From Methylocaldum marinum (GTDB taxonomy: Bacteria; Pseudomonadota; Gammaproteobacteria; Methylococcales; Methylococcaceae): DNA of 64,000 bases. The notes beneath the pieces are model-generated. The model had not been told where the DNA came from and did not search any database. It saw only the letters and a list, made by a program, of their open reading frames with translations. Location: positions 4,912,833-4,976,832 of the forward strand of contig NZ_AP017928.1 of assembly GCF_003584645.1 (NCBI RefSeq), written 5' to 3'. Shown here piece after piece: positions 24,544 to 34,694 of this stretch. Both the position numbers and the translations under genes were made by a program. Numbering within the stretch: the stretch's first letter is position 1; each line of letters starts with the position of its first letter.

Positions 24544-26919
24544 TCAGCCATGCAACCCGCCCAGCGCTTCCTTAAGCGCGTCCTCCACCTGTTCCAGCCA
24601 GATGAATTGCAGTTTTTCCTTGGCCTCGGCGGGTATTTCCTCCAGTTCCTTTTGATTGCGCGCCGGCAGCAGTACGCGGGTAATGCCGGCGGCGAGGGCG
24701 GCGAGCACTTTTTCCTTGATGCCGCCCACCGGCAGTACCAGGCCGCGCAGGCTGATTTCGCCGGTCATGGCGGTGTCGTTGCGCACCGCCTTTTGGGTGA
24801 GCAGGGAGACCAGGGCGACGAAGATGGCGACGCCGGCGCTGGGGCCGTCTTTGGGCGTGGCTCCGGCGGGGACGTGGATGTGGATGTCGCTTTTCTCGAA
24901 TACCTCGGGTTGGATGCCGAGCTCGGCGCAGCGGGCCTTGGCGAGACTCAGGGCGGCTTGGGCGCTTTCCTTCATGACGTCGCCCAGTTGCCCGGTCAGC
25001 GTCAGTTTGCCGGTGCCGGGGGCGCGGCTGGCTTCGATGAAAAGAATATCGCCGCCCACCGGGGTCCAGGCGAGGCCGGTAGCGACGCCGGGTACGCTGG
25101 TGCGCATCGCGACTTCGCTTTCGAAACGCCGCGGGCCGAGAATGCCCGGGAGGAGGTCGGGCGTTACCGTCAGGCGCTCGATTTCGCCTTCGGCGATGCG
25201 GACGGCGGTATGGCGGAACACCGCGCCGATTTCCCGTTCCAGGTTTCTTACGCCGGCTTCGCGAGTGTAGTCGCGGATGATGGCGGTGAGCGCCTCGTCG
25301 GTGATCTCGCATTGGTCGGGGTCCAGGCCGCAGGCTTCGGCCTGCTTGGAAACGAGATAGCGCCGGGCGATCTGAAGTTTTTCTTCGGTCGTGTAGCCGG
25401 GCAGGTGGATCACTTCCATGCGGTCACGCAAGGGACCGGGAACGGTGTCGAGCATGTTCGCCGTGCTGATGAACATGACCCGGCTGAGGTCGAATGGAAC
25501 CGCGAGATAGTTGTCGCGGAAGGTGCTGTTCTGCTCGGGGTCGAGCACTTCCAGCAGCGCCGCGGACGGGTCGCCGTGAAAGCTGGCGCCGAGCTTGTCG
25601 ATTTCGTCCAGCATCATGACGCAGTTGCGTGCGCCGGCCTTGCGTATCGCCTGGATGATGTTGCCGGGCAGGGCGCCGATGTAGGTGCGCCTGTGGCCGC
25701 GGATTTCGGCTTCGTCGTGAACGCCGCCCAGGCTGACCCGCACGAATTTGCGGCCGGTGGCGCGGGCGATGCTTTGGCCCAGGGAGGTCTTGCCGACGCC
25801 TGGCGGCCCCACGAAGCAGAGGATGGGGCTTTTTCCGGCCGGATTCAGCTTGCGTACCGCGAGATATTCGAGAATTCGCTTCTTAATCTTTTCGAGGCCG
25901 TAGTGATCTTCATCCAGTACCCGCCGCGCCTCGGCGACGTCCAGGCGATCCTCGGTCTCGACCGACCAGGGCAGTTCGACCAGCCATTCCAGATACCCGC
26001 GCACCATGGAATGCTCGGCGCTCGCTTCGGGCATCCGTTCCAGCCGTTTCAGCTCCTTCATCGCCTGGCTTTCGGCTTCTTCGGGCATTTTCGCCTTGGC
26101 GATGGCTTCGTACAGCTCGCCGATTTCTTCGGTGCGTTCGTCGGTTTCACCCAGTTGTTTTTGAATTGTCTTGAGCTGTTCCCGCAGCAGGAATTCGCGC
26201 TGCCGCTCGTCCATGGTCTGCCTGGTCTGATCGCTGATTTCCTTGGAAATGCGCAGGACTTGAATGCGATGGCGGATAAGGTTCGAGATTTTGTCGAGCC
26301 GCGCCTGGGGGGCGAATGTTTCGAGGATCTCCTGCTTTTCGGCGATCGCCAAATCCATGAACGAAGCCACCAGATCGGCCAGCATGGGGGCGGATGAAAC
26401 CTGCTGGACCGCGTTCAGGAGTTCCGGCGGAGCCTGCGGGAGCAGGGTCAGGGTTTCGCTCACCTGATCTTTCAGTTGCAGCAGGCGGGCTTCAATCTCC
26501 GGGGTTTGAGTCTCTTGTTCCTTGATCGGTTCGATACGGGCCGCAAGGAAGGGATACCCCTTTAGAAATTCGAGGATGCGGAAGCGTTGTTCACCCTGGC
26601 AGACGATGTTGTGCGAGCCTTCCGGTCCGGTCACGTAGCGCAGGATGGCGGCGCGGGTGCCGACCGTGTACAACTCGTCCGGTTCGGGTACGTCCACTTT
26701 GACGTCCCGCTGCAGCAGGATTCCGACCGACGTGTCGAGGCGCAGCGCGTACTGGGCGGCGGCGATGGAGGGTTCCCGCCCGACGCTGATCGGCACGATG
26801 ACTCCCGGAAAAAGTACGATATTCCGCACCGGGATGATCGCGATGGCATCCGGAGGCAGGGTCGTGGCGGACTCGGAGTGTTTGTCTGATCGTTGTTCGG
26901 TTTTCATGGCGGCATTCAA
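24544..26919 (-). CDS. lon: ATP-dependent protease Lon
   Basis: Lon is a cytoplasmic AAA+ protease that degrades misfolded and regulatory proteins. The 791-residue product has the N-terminal substrate domain (IPVRNIVLFPGVIVPISVGR), Walker A GPPGVGKT at about 371-378, and a C-terminal protease domain with the Ser-Lys dyad at S694 (GPSAGVA) and about K737 (GGIKEKVLAA). Its ATG overlaps the hsp20 stop (ATGA), supporting the longer MNAAMKTEQ start over the internal Met. The operon pairs a holding chaperone with a quality-control protease. The downstream neighbour is the IS200-type element. Confidence 0.96.
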   Translation of the reverse strand: MNAAMKTEQRSDKHSESATTLPPDAIAIIPVRNIVLFPGVIVPISVGREPSIAAAQYALRLDTSVGILLQRDVKVDVPEPDELYTVGTRAAILRYVTGPEGSHNIVCQGEQRFRILEFLKGYPFLAARIEPIKEQETQTPEIEARLLQLKDQVSETLTLLPQAPPELLNAVQQVSSAPMLADLVASFMDLAIAEKQEILETFAPQARLDKISNLIRHRIQVLRISKEISDQTRQTMDERQREFLLREQLKTIQKQLGETDERTEEIGELYEAIAKAKMPEEAESQAMKELKRLERMPEASAEHSMVRGYLEWLVELPWSVETEDRLDVAEARRVLDEDHYGLEKIKKRILEYLAVRKLNPAGKSPILCFVGPPGVGKTSLGQSIARATGRKFVRVSLGGVHDEAEIRGHRRTYIGALPGNIIQAIRKAGARNCVMMLDEIDKLGASFHGDPSAALLEVLDPEQNSTFRDNYLAVPFDLSRVMFISTANMLDTVPGPLRDRMEVIHLPGYTTEEKLQIARRYLVSKQAEACGLDPDQCEITDEALTAIIRDYTREAGVRNLEREIGAVFRHTAVRIAEGEIERLTVTPDLLPGILGPRRFESEVAMRTSVPGVATGLAWTPVGGDILFIEASRAPGTGKLTLTGQLGDVMKESAQAALSLAKARCAELGIQPEVFEKSDIHIHVPAGATPKDGPSAGVAIFVALVSLLTQKAVRNDTAMTGEISLRGLVLPVGGIKEKVLAALAAGITRVLLPARNQKELEEIPAEAKEKLQFIWLEQVEDALKEALGGLHG

Positions 26920-27320
26920 TCCGACTTAAAAAGAGAAATGGTCAGACAGCCGTTTGCGTAAATCGGCTCCCCGGGACGCAGGCGCCAGGGCGGTAGTTTG
27001 ATGCGCCGCTCGAAGCGGCCGTAAGGAATTTCCAGACGATGGATGACGGTGGTGTCGGAAGTGATGTTCAGGGTTCGTCTGCCGGATATGACCAGCATGT
27101 CCTCGGCGATGGCGACGTCGATGGTGTCCGGCGGTACGCCCGGCAGAACGGCGGTGATGTTGATCGCATCGCTGGTTTCGATGACGTCGACCGGGGGTTC
27201 CCAGGCCGGCCGCGAGGCGACCAGACGATGCACTTGGAAGAAGCGCCGGTGAAGACGCTCCGCCTGTTCCAACAGTTCGCAGGCTTGCGCCCACATCCAG
27301 GTTGTCGGACCTTGCGACAT
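26916..27320 (-). CDS. Small heat-shock protein, Hsp20/alpha-crystallin family
   Basis: A 134-residue holdase-type chaperone. The alpha-crystallin domain spans about residues 40-134, from PPVDVIETSDAINITAVLPG through DMLVISGRRTLN to the closing NGCLTISLFKSD. The N-terminal arm is aromatic, Gln- and Arg-rich (LLEQAERLHRRFFQVHR). The C-terminal IxI tail of many Hsp20s is essentially missing, since the protein ends soon after the last strand. It is coupled to lon by ATGA, which suggests joint stress control; no clear sigma-32 promoter was recognised upstream. Confidence 0.88.
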   Translation of the reverse strand: MSQGPTTWMWAQACELLEQAERLHRRFFQVHRLVASRPAWEPPVDVIETSDAINITAVLPGVPPDTIDVAIAEDMLVISGRRTLNITSDTTVIHRLEIPYGRFERRIKLPPWRLRPGEPIYANGCLTISLFKSD

Positions 27321-27503
27321 GGCATTAATCTCGCATTAGCGCGCTTGAAGCCGTACATGGCGAAAGCCGACGCGACGCTACGGAATCGGTTGCGGATATC
27401 CATATCCGAATGCTGAACTCCCTAAAGAAACTCCCGTATCGGTAAAACCATCGGGAGATGGGATCTTGGTCTCGCCGCCTTCCCAACGCAAACGGTTATC
27501 CAC

Positions 27504-27613
27504 GGAAGCTCTGATTAAGTCTCCAATTCGGAGAAGCGACCTGTGCAACCGATCGATCCAACAGGTCCTTATCCAACCGTCTCCCGGAGGGAGAGGGCTT
27601 ATTCAGAGCTTCC
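27504..27613. mobile_element. Short inverted-repeat element, family 2, copy A (110 bp)
   Basis: The ends GGAAGCTCTGATTAAG (27504-27519) and CTTATTCAGAGCTTCC (27598-27613) are near-perfect inverted repeats. The same two ends bound a shorter insert at 50099-50181 with an unrelated interior. Sharing of ends only is typical of non-autonomous elements mobilised by a transposase elsewhere. It lies in the gap between hsp20 and recJ, which otherwise shows no gene from 27321 to 27641. Confidence 0.65.
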
Positions 27614-27641
27614 CTGATCGGATCCATCCCAACCGGCTGCT

Positions 27642-29384
27642 TCAGTCGCGACCTTCCATGTACTCCATACGTAATTGGACGTTTCTGGCGTCGCGAAATT
27701 CATTGATGTCGAGCCGGTAGACGGCGCGGAGGTGTCGGCAGGCCAGCCAGTCGGAGGGTTCGTCGACGAAAAAGGCGATACCGTCGATGAATTTTTCGGA
27801 GTTGGGGATTTTGAGGACTAATTTGAGATGGCGGTCGCCGACGATGCGGCTTTGCGTCACCTCGAATTCGCCGTCGAACAGGGGTTCGGGAAAGCCTTGG
27901 CCCCACGGTCCCGCCTGGCGCAGCAACTCGGCGATGTCCAGATCCAGTTCGTGGGCTTCGAGGGGGCCGTCGCTGTGTATGGCATGGTCGAGGTCCAGGT
28001 CGGCCACATGAAGGGCCACTTCTTCCTCGAACAGCTCGGTAAAATGCGGCAAATCGTCCCGGTGAAGGCTCAGGCCGGCGGCCATGGCGTGTCCGCCGAA
28101 CTTTCGCAGCAGGTTCGGATAGCGCGTGGCGATGTCGCTCAGGACGTCGCGGATATGCACGCCCGGAATGGAGCGCGCCGAGCCTTTGATTTCATCGCCG
28201 TCGGTGCGGGCGAAAGCGATGACCGGCCGATTCAGGCGGTCCTTGATGCGGGAGGCGAGTATGCCGACCACGCCCTGATGCCAGGAGTCGTCGAACAAAC
28301 AGAGTGCCGCCTTCGTCGCCAAGGAAGCATCGAGGTCTTCGAGATGGGCGAGGGCGTCGAGTTTCATCTGCTCCTCGATTTCGCGCCGATCCCGGTTCAG
28401 CTGGTCGAGCCGGACCGCCATGGCGCGGGCGGCGTCGGCATCGTCGGTCAGCAGGCACTCGATGCCCAAGGTCATGTCTTCGAGCCGTCCGGCGGCGTTG
28501 AGCCGGGGCGCCACGGCGAAGCCGAGGTCGGCTGCCGTGATGATGCGTGAATTGCGCCCGGAAACTTCCAGCAAGGCCAGCAATCCGGCGTGGGCTTGTC
28601 CGGAGCGGATCCGCTGAAGTCCCTGATGAACCAGGATGCGGTTGACGTGATCCAGCGTCACCACATCGGCGACCGTGCCCAAAGCCACCAAGTCCAGGAG
28701 TTGCGCGAGATTCGGCTCTTGCAGCCCGTTTTGGGAGAAATGGCCCGAATTTCGCAAGCGGATCCGCACGGCCGAAAGCACGTAAAACATCACGCCGACG
28801 CCGGCCAGATATTTGCTCGGAAACCGATCTCCGGCCAGGTTCGGATTGACGATGGCGTCCGCGCCGGGAAGCTCCGATCCCGGCAGGTGATGGTCGGTGA
28901 TGAAGACCAGCATGCCGCGGGCTTTCGCCGCCGCCGTGCCTTCCAGGCTGGAGATGCCGTTGTCGACGGTCAGCAGTATGTCGGGGGCGCTTTGGGCGGC
29001 CAGGTCGACGATCTCCGGAGTCAGTCCGTAACCGTATTCGAAGCGGTTGGGGACGAGATAGGAGACCCGTTCGGCGCCGAGCAGCCTGAGGCCCCGGACC
29101 GCCACGGCGCAGCCGGTGGCGCCGTCGGTGTCGTAATCGGCGATGACCAGAATGCTCTTATTTTGCCGAATGGCTTCCGCCAACTGATCGGCCATACCTT
29201 CCATGCCGCTCAACAGCCATGGCGAGGGTAGTTTCGCCAGGGAGCGGTCCAGTTCGTCGGCGACGGTCAGACGGCGCGCGGTGTAAATGCGTTGCAGCAG
29301 CGGCGGGAGATGGGAAAACTCGGGAGCGGCGAGCCGATCGGAGGCGCGGGGGATAATTTTCTTTTTGACCGGATAATAAGGCAT
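27642..29384 (-). CDS. recJ: Single-stranded-DNA-specific exonuclease RecJ
   Basis: RecJ is a 5'-3' ssDNA exonuclease of the DHH superfamily acting in the RecF pathway and mismatch repair. The 580-residue product (start MPYYPVKKKIIPRASDRLAA) carries motif I DYDTDG at 83-88, motif III DHH at 164-166, and the DHHA1 C-terminal motif GGHAMAAGLSL. Length is normal for gammaproteobacteria. A longer frame starting at 29441 adds 19 residues of uncertain value. The gene is read on the minus strand, about 90 bases after cyoE. Confidence 0.93.
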   Translation of the reverse strand: MPYYPVKKKIIPRASDRLAAPEFSHLPPLLQRIYTARRLTVADELDRSLAKLPSPWLLSGMEGMADQLAEAIRQNKSILVIADYDTDGATGCAVAVRGLRLLGAERVSYLVPNRFEYGYGLTPEIVDLAAQSAPDILLTVDNGISSLEGTAAAKARGMLVFITDHHLPGSELPGADAIVNPNLAGDRFPSKYLAGVGVMFYVLSAVRIRLRNSGHFSQNGLQEPNLAQLLDLVALGTVADVVTLDHVNRILVHQGLQRIRSGQAHAGLLALLEVSGRNSRIITAADLGFAVAPRLNAAGRLEDMTLGIECLLTDDADAARAMAVRLDQLNRDRREIEEQMKLDALAHLEDLDASLATKAALCLFDDSWHQGVVGILASRIKDRLNRPVIAFARTDGDEIKGSARSIPGVHIRDVLSDIATRYPNLLRKFGGHAMAAGLSLHRDDLPHFTELFEEEVALHVADLDLDHAIHSDGPLEAHELDLDIAELLRQAGPWGQGFPEPLFDGEFEVTQSRIVGDRHLKLVLKIPNSEKFIDGIAFFVDEPSDWLACRHLRAVYRLDINEFRDARNVQLRMEYMEGRD

Positions 29385-29474
29385 TGGGCGGCGAATGGGT
29401 CTGTGGAGAGACGTCGTAGCTCGGACATTCCTTTCCGACACGCCGTCGGCAAAGGTTGGCCGATCTACTCGACC

Positions 29475-30389
29475 CTACCGAGTCAAGCCCGCGATGAGCG
29501 GAACGTAATGATCGATCAACAAAGCTGAAAAAATCCCGACCAGGTAAACCAGCGAGTAGCCGAAAGTCCTCATGGCCACCTTGTTGTCCGCCTCTTTCTT
29601 GAGACGGACCGCGTAATACAGAAATCCGACGCCGAGCCCCACGGCCGCTCCAAGATATAGAAAACCGCTCATGCCCGTGAGATAGGGGAAGAGGCTGACG
29701 ATGAGCAGCAGTATGGTGTAAAGGAGAATGTGCAGTTGCGTCACTTCCACGCCGTGAGTGACGGGCAGCATGGGAATGTTTACCTTGGCGTAATCGTCCC
29801 GCTTGGCGATCGCGTAAGCCCAGAAGTGGGGCGGGGTCCAGGTGAAGATTAGAAGAAACAGCAGCAGGGCGTAAGGATGCACCTCGCCGGTCACCGCGCA
29901 CCAGCCGAGTACCGGTGGAGCGGCGCCGGCGGCTCCGCCGATCACGATGTTCTGCGGCGTCGCGCGTTTCAGATAGACGGTATAAATGAAGGCGTAGCCG
30001 ATTAGCGAAAGGAAGGTCAGAAATGCCGTGAGCACGTTGACGAACAGGATCAGGATCGCCATCGAAAGCACGCCCAGGACGGCGGCGAACACGACCACCT
30101 GGCTCGGCTGAACGTGGCCGGAAGGCAGGGGCCGGTTTTGCGTGCGCGCCATTTCGGCGTCGGCGCGGCGGTCCAGGTAATGGTTGAGAGCGGCGGCGGA
30201 AGCGGCGGCCAGGCCTATTCCCAGGCTTGCCCAGATTGAAACGGCCAAGGGAGGCATTCCCGGAACGGCCAAAAACATGCCGATCACGGCGGTGAACACG
30301 ATGTGGCCGACTACCTTGAGCTTGCACAGGGCGAGATAGGTTCTCCAGGAAACGGCATTCGTGGATTCGATATCAGTCGTCGAGTTCAT
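29475..30389 (-). CDS. cyoE: Protoheme IX farnesyltransferase (heme O synthase)
   Basis: CyoE/CtaB is a membrane UbiA-type prenyltransferase that converts heme B to heme O, the precursor used by heme A synthase for cytochrome oxidase. The 304-residue product has about eight to nine hydrophobic segments, the first Asp-rich motif [12 protein letters not shown] (N-x3-D-x3-D type) and the second site [14 protein letters not shown]. Its partner ctaA lies about 15 kb away in this window, whereas the two are often adjacent. It is divergent from the M16 peptidase pair, with short spacing. Confidence 0.95.
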   Translation of the reverse strand: MNSTTDIESTNAVSWRTYLALCKLKVVGHIVFTAVIGMFLAVPGMPPLAVSIWASLGIGLAAASAAALNHYLDRRADAEMARTQNRPLPSGHVQPSQVVVFAAVLGVLSMAILILFVNVLTAFLTFLSLIGYAFIYTVYLKRATPQNIVIGGAAGAAPPVLGWCAVTGEVHPYALLLFLLIFTWTPPHFWAYAIAKRDDYAKVNIPMLPVTHGVEVTQLHILLYTILLLIVSLFPYLTGMSGFLYLGAAVGLGVGFLYYAVRLKKEADNKVAMRTFGYSLVYLVGIFSALLIDHYVPLIAGLTR

Positions 30390-30471
30390 CGTTTCGCTAC
30401 GGTCTTCGTTTACAATACCGGCTGGTTCGGCAACCTGCCGTCAATCCCCATCACTTTTAGGAGAGCGTCAA

Positions 30472-31854
30472 ATGCAGTTTCGCGGACTCCGTCTGGCCCT
30501 GCTGGTTCTACCGCTGTCGCTTCACGCTGCTGAGCCTGCAGTTCACGAGTTCCGGCTGGATAACGGGTTGAAGCTTTTGGTCCAGGAAGACCACCGCGCG
30601 CCGGCAGTCGTTTCGCAGGTTTGGTACAAAGTGGGCGCAAGTTATGAATATGGCGGTATTACCGGCATTTCGCACATGCTCGAACACATGATGTTCAAGG
30701 GCACCGAGAAACATCCACCGGGTGAATTCTCCCGTATTATCGCAGCAAACGGGGGCCGAGAAAACGCCTTCACCGGACAAGATTACACCGCTTATTTCCA
30801 AACCCTGGAAAAAAGCAGGCTTCCCGTGAGCTTCGAACTGGAAGCGGACCGCATGCGGAATCTGATTTTGTCCGACAAGGAATTCGAAAAAGAACAGCAA
30901 GTCGTACTGGAGGAGCGCCGGCTGCGCACCGACGATCAGCCGCGCGCCAAGATGGAAGAGCATTTTCAGGCGGTCGCCTATACTAATAGCCCGTACAAGA
31001 ATCCGGTCATAGGCTGGCCGGACGATGTCAGCGGGCTGACGGTGGGGGATCTCAAGTATTGGTACGGACTCTGGTACGCGCCGAACAATGCGACCGTCGT
31101 TGTCGTGGGCGATGTCGATCCGCAAGAGGTTTATGCGCTTGCCAGGAAGCACTTCGGACCGTTGAAACCCAGTCATTTGCCGGAAATCAAGCCGAGAGGC
31201 GAAGTCGAGCAATTGGGCGCGCGCCGTATGATTGTTCACTTGCCGGCCAAGCTGCCGTATCTGGTGATGGGCTATAAGACGCCGGCCCTGCGAACGATGG
31301 GCGAGGAGGACTGGGAGGCTTATGCTTTGGAAGTCGCCGCGGGGATCCTGGATGGCGGCAATAGCGCCCGACTGGCGAGCCGCTTGGTACGCGGAAAGCA
31401 GGTGGCGGCATCCGCCGGAGCCGGTTACAACCTTTATTCGCGTTTATCCAATCTGTTTTCCCTGGAAGGGACGCCCGCCCAGGGCAAAACCTTGCAGGCG
31501 CTGGAGAAAGCGTTTGTCGAGGAGATTCGCCGTCTTCAGGAAGAACCGGTTGCCGCCGCGGAATTGGACCGGGTCAAGGCGCAGGTGCTGGCTCACCACG
31601 TTTATGAGAGGGATTCCATGTTTTATCAGGCTATGCAGCTCGGTATGACCGAAACCGTCGGTCTCGGCTGGAAAACCATTAGGGAATATGTGGACAAGGT
31701 CAATGCCGTGACGGCCGAGCAGGTTCAAAAGGTGGCCCAGAAATATTTTGTCGATGATTATCTTAGTGTGGCCTACCTGGAGCCGCTGCCCATGCCCGAA
31801 GGCGCAAAGGCACCGGAGGAATCCGCACCCATGGGGGGCGAACATGTCCGTTAA
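30472..31854 (+). CDS. M16-family zinc metallopeptidase (active subunit of a pair)
   Basis: A 460-residue periplasmic insulinase-type peptidase with an N-terminal signal sequence (MQFRGLRLALLVLPLSLHAA). The inverted zinc motif HxxEH is present in ISHMLEHMMFKG, followed by the distal Glu region (EFEKEQQVVLEERR). The start at 30472 has TAGGAG about 10 bases upstream; the open frame further upstream crosses the cyoE promoter. It overlaps the next M16 gene by 11 bases. Active and inactive M16 proteins are often paired like this, as a heterodimer. Confidence 0.92.
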   Translation: MQFRGLRLALLVLPLSLHAAEPAVHEFRLDNGLKLLVQEDHRAPAVVSQVWYKVGASYEYGGITGISHMLEHMMFKGTEKHPPGEFSRIIAANGGRENAFTGQDYTAYFQTLEKSRLPVSFELEADRMRNLILSDKEFEKEQQVVLEERRLRTDDQPRAKMEEHFQAVAYTNSPYKNPVIGWPDDVSGLTVGDLKYWYGLWYAPNNATVVVVGDVDPQEVYALARKHFGPLKPSHLPEIKPRGEVEQLGARRMIVHLPAKLPYLVMGYKTPALRTMGEEDWEAYALEVAAGILDGGNSARLASRLVRGKQVAASAGAGYNLYSRLSNLFSLEGTPAQGKTLQALEKAFVEEIRRLQEEPVAAAELDRVKAQVLAHHVYERDSMFYQAMQLGMTETVGLGWKTIREYVDKVNAVTAEQVQKVAQKYFVDDYLSVAYLEPLPMPEGAKAPEESAPMGGEHVR

Positions 31855-33157
31855 GCGCTTGTCTCGATGGCTCGTCTTTTTGTTTTTGATGGTCAGCGCG
31901 CCGGTTTACGCGGTGCCTGAAATTCAGCACTGGGTCTCGCCGCAGGGCGGCCGGGTCTATTTCGTGCCGACCGAGGGCCTGCCGCTGCTCGACGTCCAGG
32001 TCGTCTTCGACGCCGGCAGCGCGCGTGACGGTGAGCAGTTCGGCCTGGCGGCTCTCACTTCCGGCATGCTCGATACCGGCGCGGGAGATTGGGATGCCGA
32101 CGCCATCGCCCAGCGTCTCGAGAACATCGGAGCGTCCTTGAGCACCGGCGTTTCCCGTGATTCGGCCTGGTTGTCCCTGCGTAGCCTGACTCACCCCGAA
32201 AAGCTCGCCGTCGCATTGGAAACCGCCCGCGAGATCCTGTCTCGTCCCCGCTTCGACAAAAACGACTTCGAGCGGGAGAAAAACCGTACGCTCCTCGGGA
32301 TCAAGCAGCGCGGCGAGGATCCGGGCGAACTCGTGGAAATCGCATTCTTCCAGGCATTGTACGGTAACCATCCTTACGCCCATCCGCAGGAGGGTTTTGC
32401 CGAGACCGTGGCACCCTTGACCCGCGAGGACCTGGTCGATTTCCACAAACGCTACTATGTGGCGAGCAATGCCATCGTCGTGATCGTGGGCGAGGCGAAA
32501 CGGGCGGAGGCGGAGACCATCGCCGAGAAATTGCTGTCCGGGCTGCAGAAGGGGGCCGCTCCTGCCGTGCTGTCGGCGCCTGCTCCGCTGCAGTCGACCG
32601 AGATTATCAAACAGCACTTTCCGTCGGAGCAGACCCATGTCCGCGCCGGCGTTCTCGGAATGACCGCCACCGATCCCGACTATTTCCCACTGTATGTGGG
32701 CAATCACGTCCTGGGCGGCAGTGGCCTGGTTTCCCGCATCAGCAAGGAGGTTAGGGAAAAACGCGGACTTTCCTACAGTGCCTATAGCTATTTCATGCCG
32801 CTTCGGGAGCTGGGGCCGTTCCAGATGGGGCTACAGACGCGTAACGATCAGGCCGAGGAAGCGTTGCGCGTGGCACTCGATGCCATCAGGAATTTCGCCG
32901 CCAACGGTCCGACCGAAGAAGAATTGGAAGCGGCCAAGAAAAACATCCTGGGCGGCTTCGTCCTGCGCTTGGACAGCAATCGGAAGCTTGCCCAACAGGT
33001 CGCTATCATCGCGCTTTACAACCGCCCCCTGGATTATCTTGCCACGTTTACCGAGAAGGTGAAGGCCGTTACACGTGAGGATATCAAGCGTGCTTTCCGG
33101 ACCCGCATCGATCCGGGCAAGATTCGGACCGTGCTGGTCGGCGGCGGGGCGAAGTGA
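31844..33157 (+). CDS. M16-family peptidase-like protein lacking the zinc motif (non-catalytic partner)
   Basis: A 437-residue product with a signal peptide (MSVKRLSRWLVFLFLMVSAP) and the M16 fold, but the position of HxxEH reads FGLAALTSGML, so zinc binding is lost. The C-terminal half keeps the R/Y-type motif KEVREKRGLSYSAYSYF that closes over the substrate in M16 dimers. This is the usual division of labour in M16 pairs: one subunit carries the metal, the other completes the chamber. The start overlaps the upstream gene, and the stop overlaps rsmD as GTGA. Confidence 0.9.
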   Translation: MSVKRLSRWLVFLFLMVSAPVYAVPEIQHWVSPQGGRVYFVPTEGLPLLDVQVVFDAGSARDGEQFGLAALTSGMLDTGAGDWDADAIAQRLENIGASLSTGVSRDSAWLSLRSLTHPEKLAVALETAREILSRPRFDKNDFEREKNRTLLGIKQRGEDPGELVEIAFFQALYGNHPYAHPQEGFAETVAPLTREDLVDFHKRYYVASNAIVVIVGEAKRAEAETIAEKLLSGLQKGAAPAVLSAPAPLQSTEIIKQHFPSEQTHVRAGVLGMTATDPDYFPLYVGNHVLGGSGLVSRISKEVREKRGLSYSAYSYFMPLRELGPFQMGLQTRNDQAEEALRVALDAIRNFAANGPTEEELEAAKKNILGGFVLRLDSNRKLAQQVAIIALYNRPLDYLATFTEKVKAVTREDIKRAFRTRIDPGKIRTVLVGGGAK

Positions 33158-33714
33158 AGAATGAGATCCGCGTCATCGGCGGACGCTTCCGCAGCCGCAA
33201 GCTCAGGTTTCCGGATGCGCCCGGACTCCGGCCGACGCCGGACCGGGTCCGGGAAACCCTGTTCAACTGGCTGAGAAACGACATCGAAGGCGCCCGCTGC
33301 CTCGATCTATACGCCGGCAGCGGCGCGCTGGGGTTTGAGGCGGCGTCGCGCGGCGCCTCCAAGGTCGTGCAGGTGGAACAGGATGCGGCGGTGTGCAGGG
33401 CACTGGAACGGAACCGTGCGCTTTTGAACGCCGAGGCGGTGGAAATCGTCCAAGTGGAAGTCCGCCGTTTCCTGGCGGGCGAGGGGCAGCCGTTCGACCT
33501 GGTTTTTCTTGATCCGCCTTTCCGCCAAGGACTGGTGGTTCCGTGCTGCGGGGCGCTGGAGGAGAACGGTTGGTTGTCGTCCAGCGCCAAGATCTATCTG
33601 GAAGCCGAGCGCGAATTTCGGCTCGATGGTCTTCCGCTAAACTGGCGGCCTTTGCGGGGCGGCAAAGCCGGCGAAGTCGGCTACCATTTATGCGAGCGCA
33701 CATTTTTCCGGTGA
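33154..33714 (+). CDS. rsmD: 16S rRNA (guanine-966-N2)-methyltransferase RsmD
   Basis: RsmD methylates G966 of 16S rRNA. The 186-residue product begins with GTG (overlapping the M16 stop), MKNEIRVIGGRFRSRKLRFP, followed by the family block RPTPDRVRETLFNWL, SAM motif I DLYAGSGALGFEA and the catalytic motif DPPF at about 120-123. In many gammaproteobacteria rsmD neighbours ftsY; here ftsY is instead fused to ctaA 12 kb away. Confidence 0.94.
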   Translation: MKNEIRVIGGRFRSRKLRFPDAPGLRPTPDRVRETLFNWLRNDIEGARCLDLYAGSGALGFEAASRGASKVVQVEQDAAVCRALERNRALLNAEAVEIVQVEVRRFLAGEGQPFDLVFLDPPFRQGLVVPCCGALEENGWLSSSAKIYLEAEREFRLDGLPLNWRPLRGGKAGEVGYHLCERTFFR

Positions 33715-34465
<751 letters not shown>

Positions 34466-34582
34466 GGCGAAACGGGAATCCGATGCGGGGCGGCATAAAG
34501 CTGTCCCTCATTCTCGATTTGCGGAGGTCGGTAATGTCTACCCGGCTCATCGCCGGCGGAGGATTGCCGGCCTGCGCCAGGG

Positions 34583-34632
34583 CGTTTTCATCTCGCTCGT
34601 ACGGCAGAACAGGCTTGGCGGAAGTCGTTGGC
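34583..34632 (+). repeat. Dispersed repeat, copy 1 (50 bp)
   Basis: TTTTCATCTCGCTCGTACGG through AGGCTTGGCGGAAGTCGTTG recurs almost unchanged in the opposite orientation at 62327-62376. It lies in the 230-bp gap between the ferredoxin gene and the convergent AAA protease, a gap that also holds CCGGCGG/CCGGC-type inverted repeats but no gene. Confidence 0.6.
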
Positions 34633-34694
34633 ACGTTCGTTTCGCGTGAGCTGATTCAAGTATTTGTGGGCCGGAAATCCTTTTCCGGCGGGTT

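Noticed and set aside
24517-26397. 626-codon plus-strand frame opposite lon
   Set aside because: Antisense shadow of lon, with a His/Gln/Gly-rich nonsense composition.
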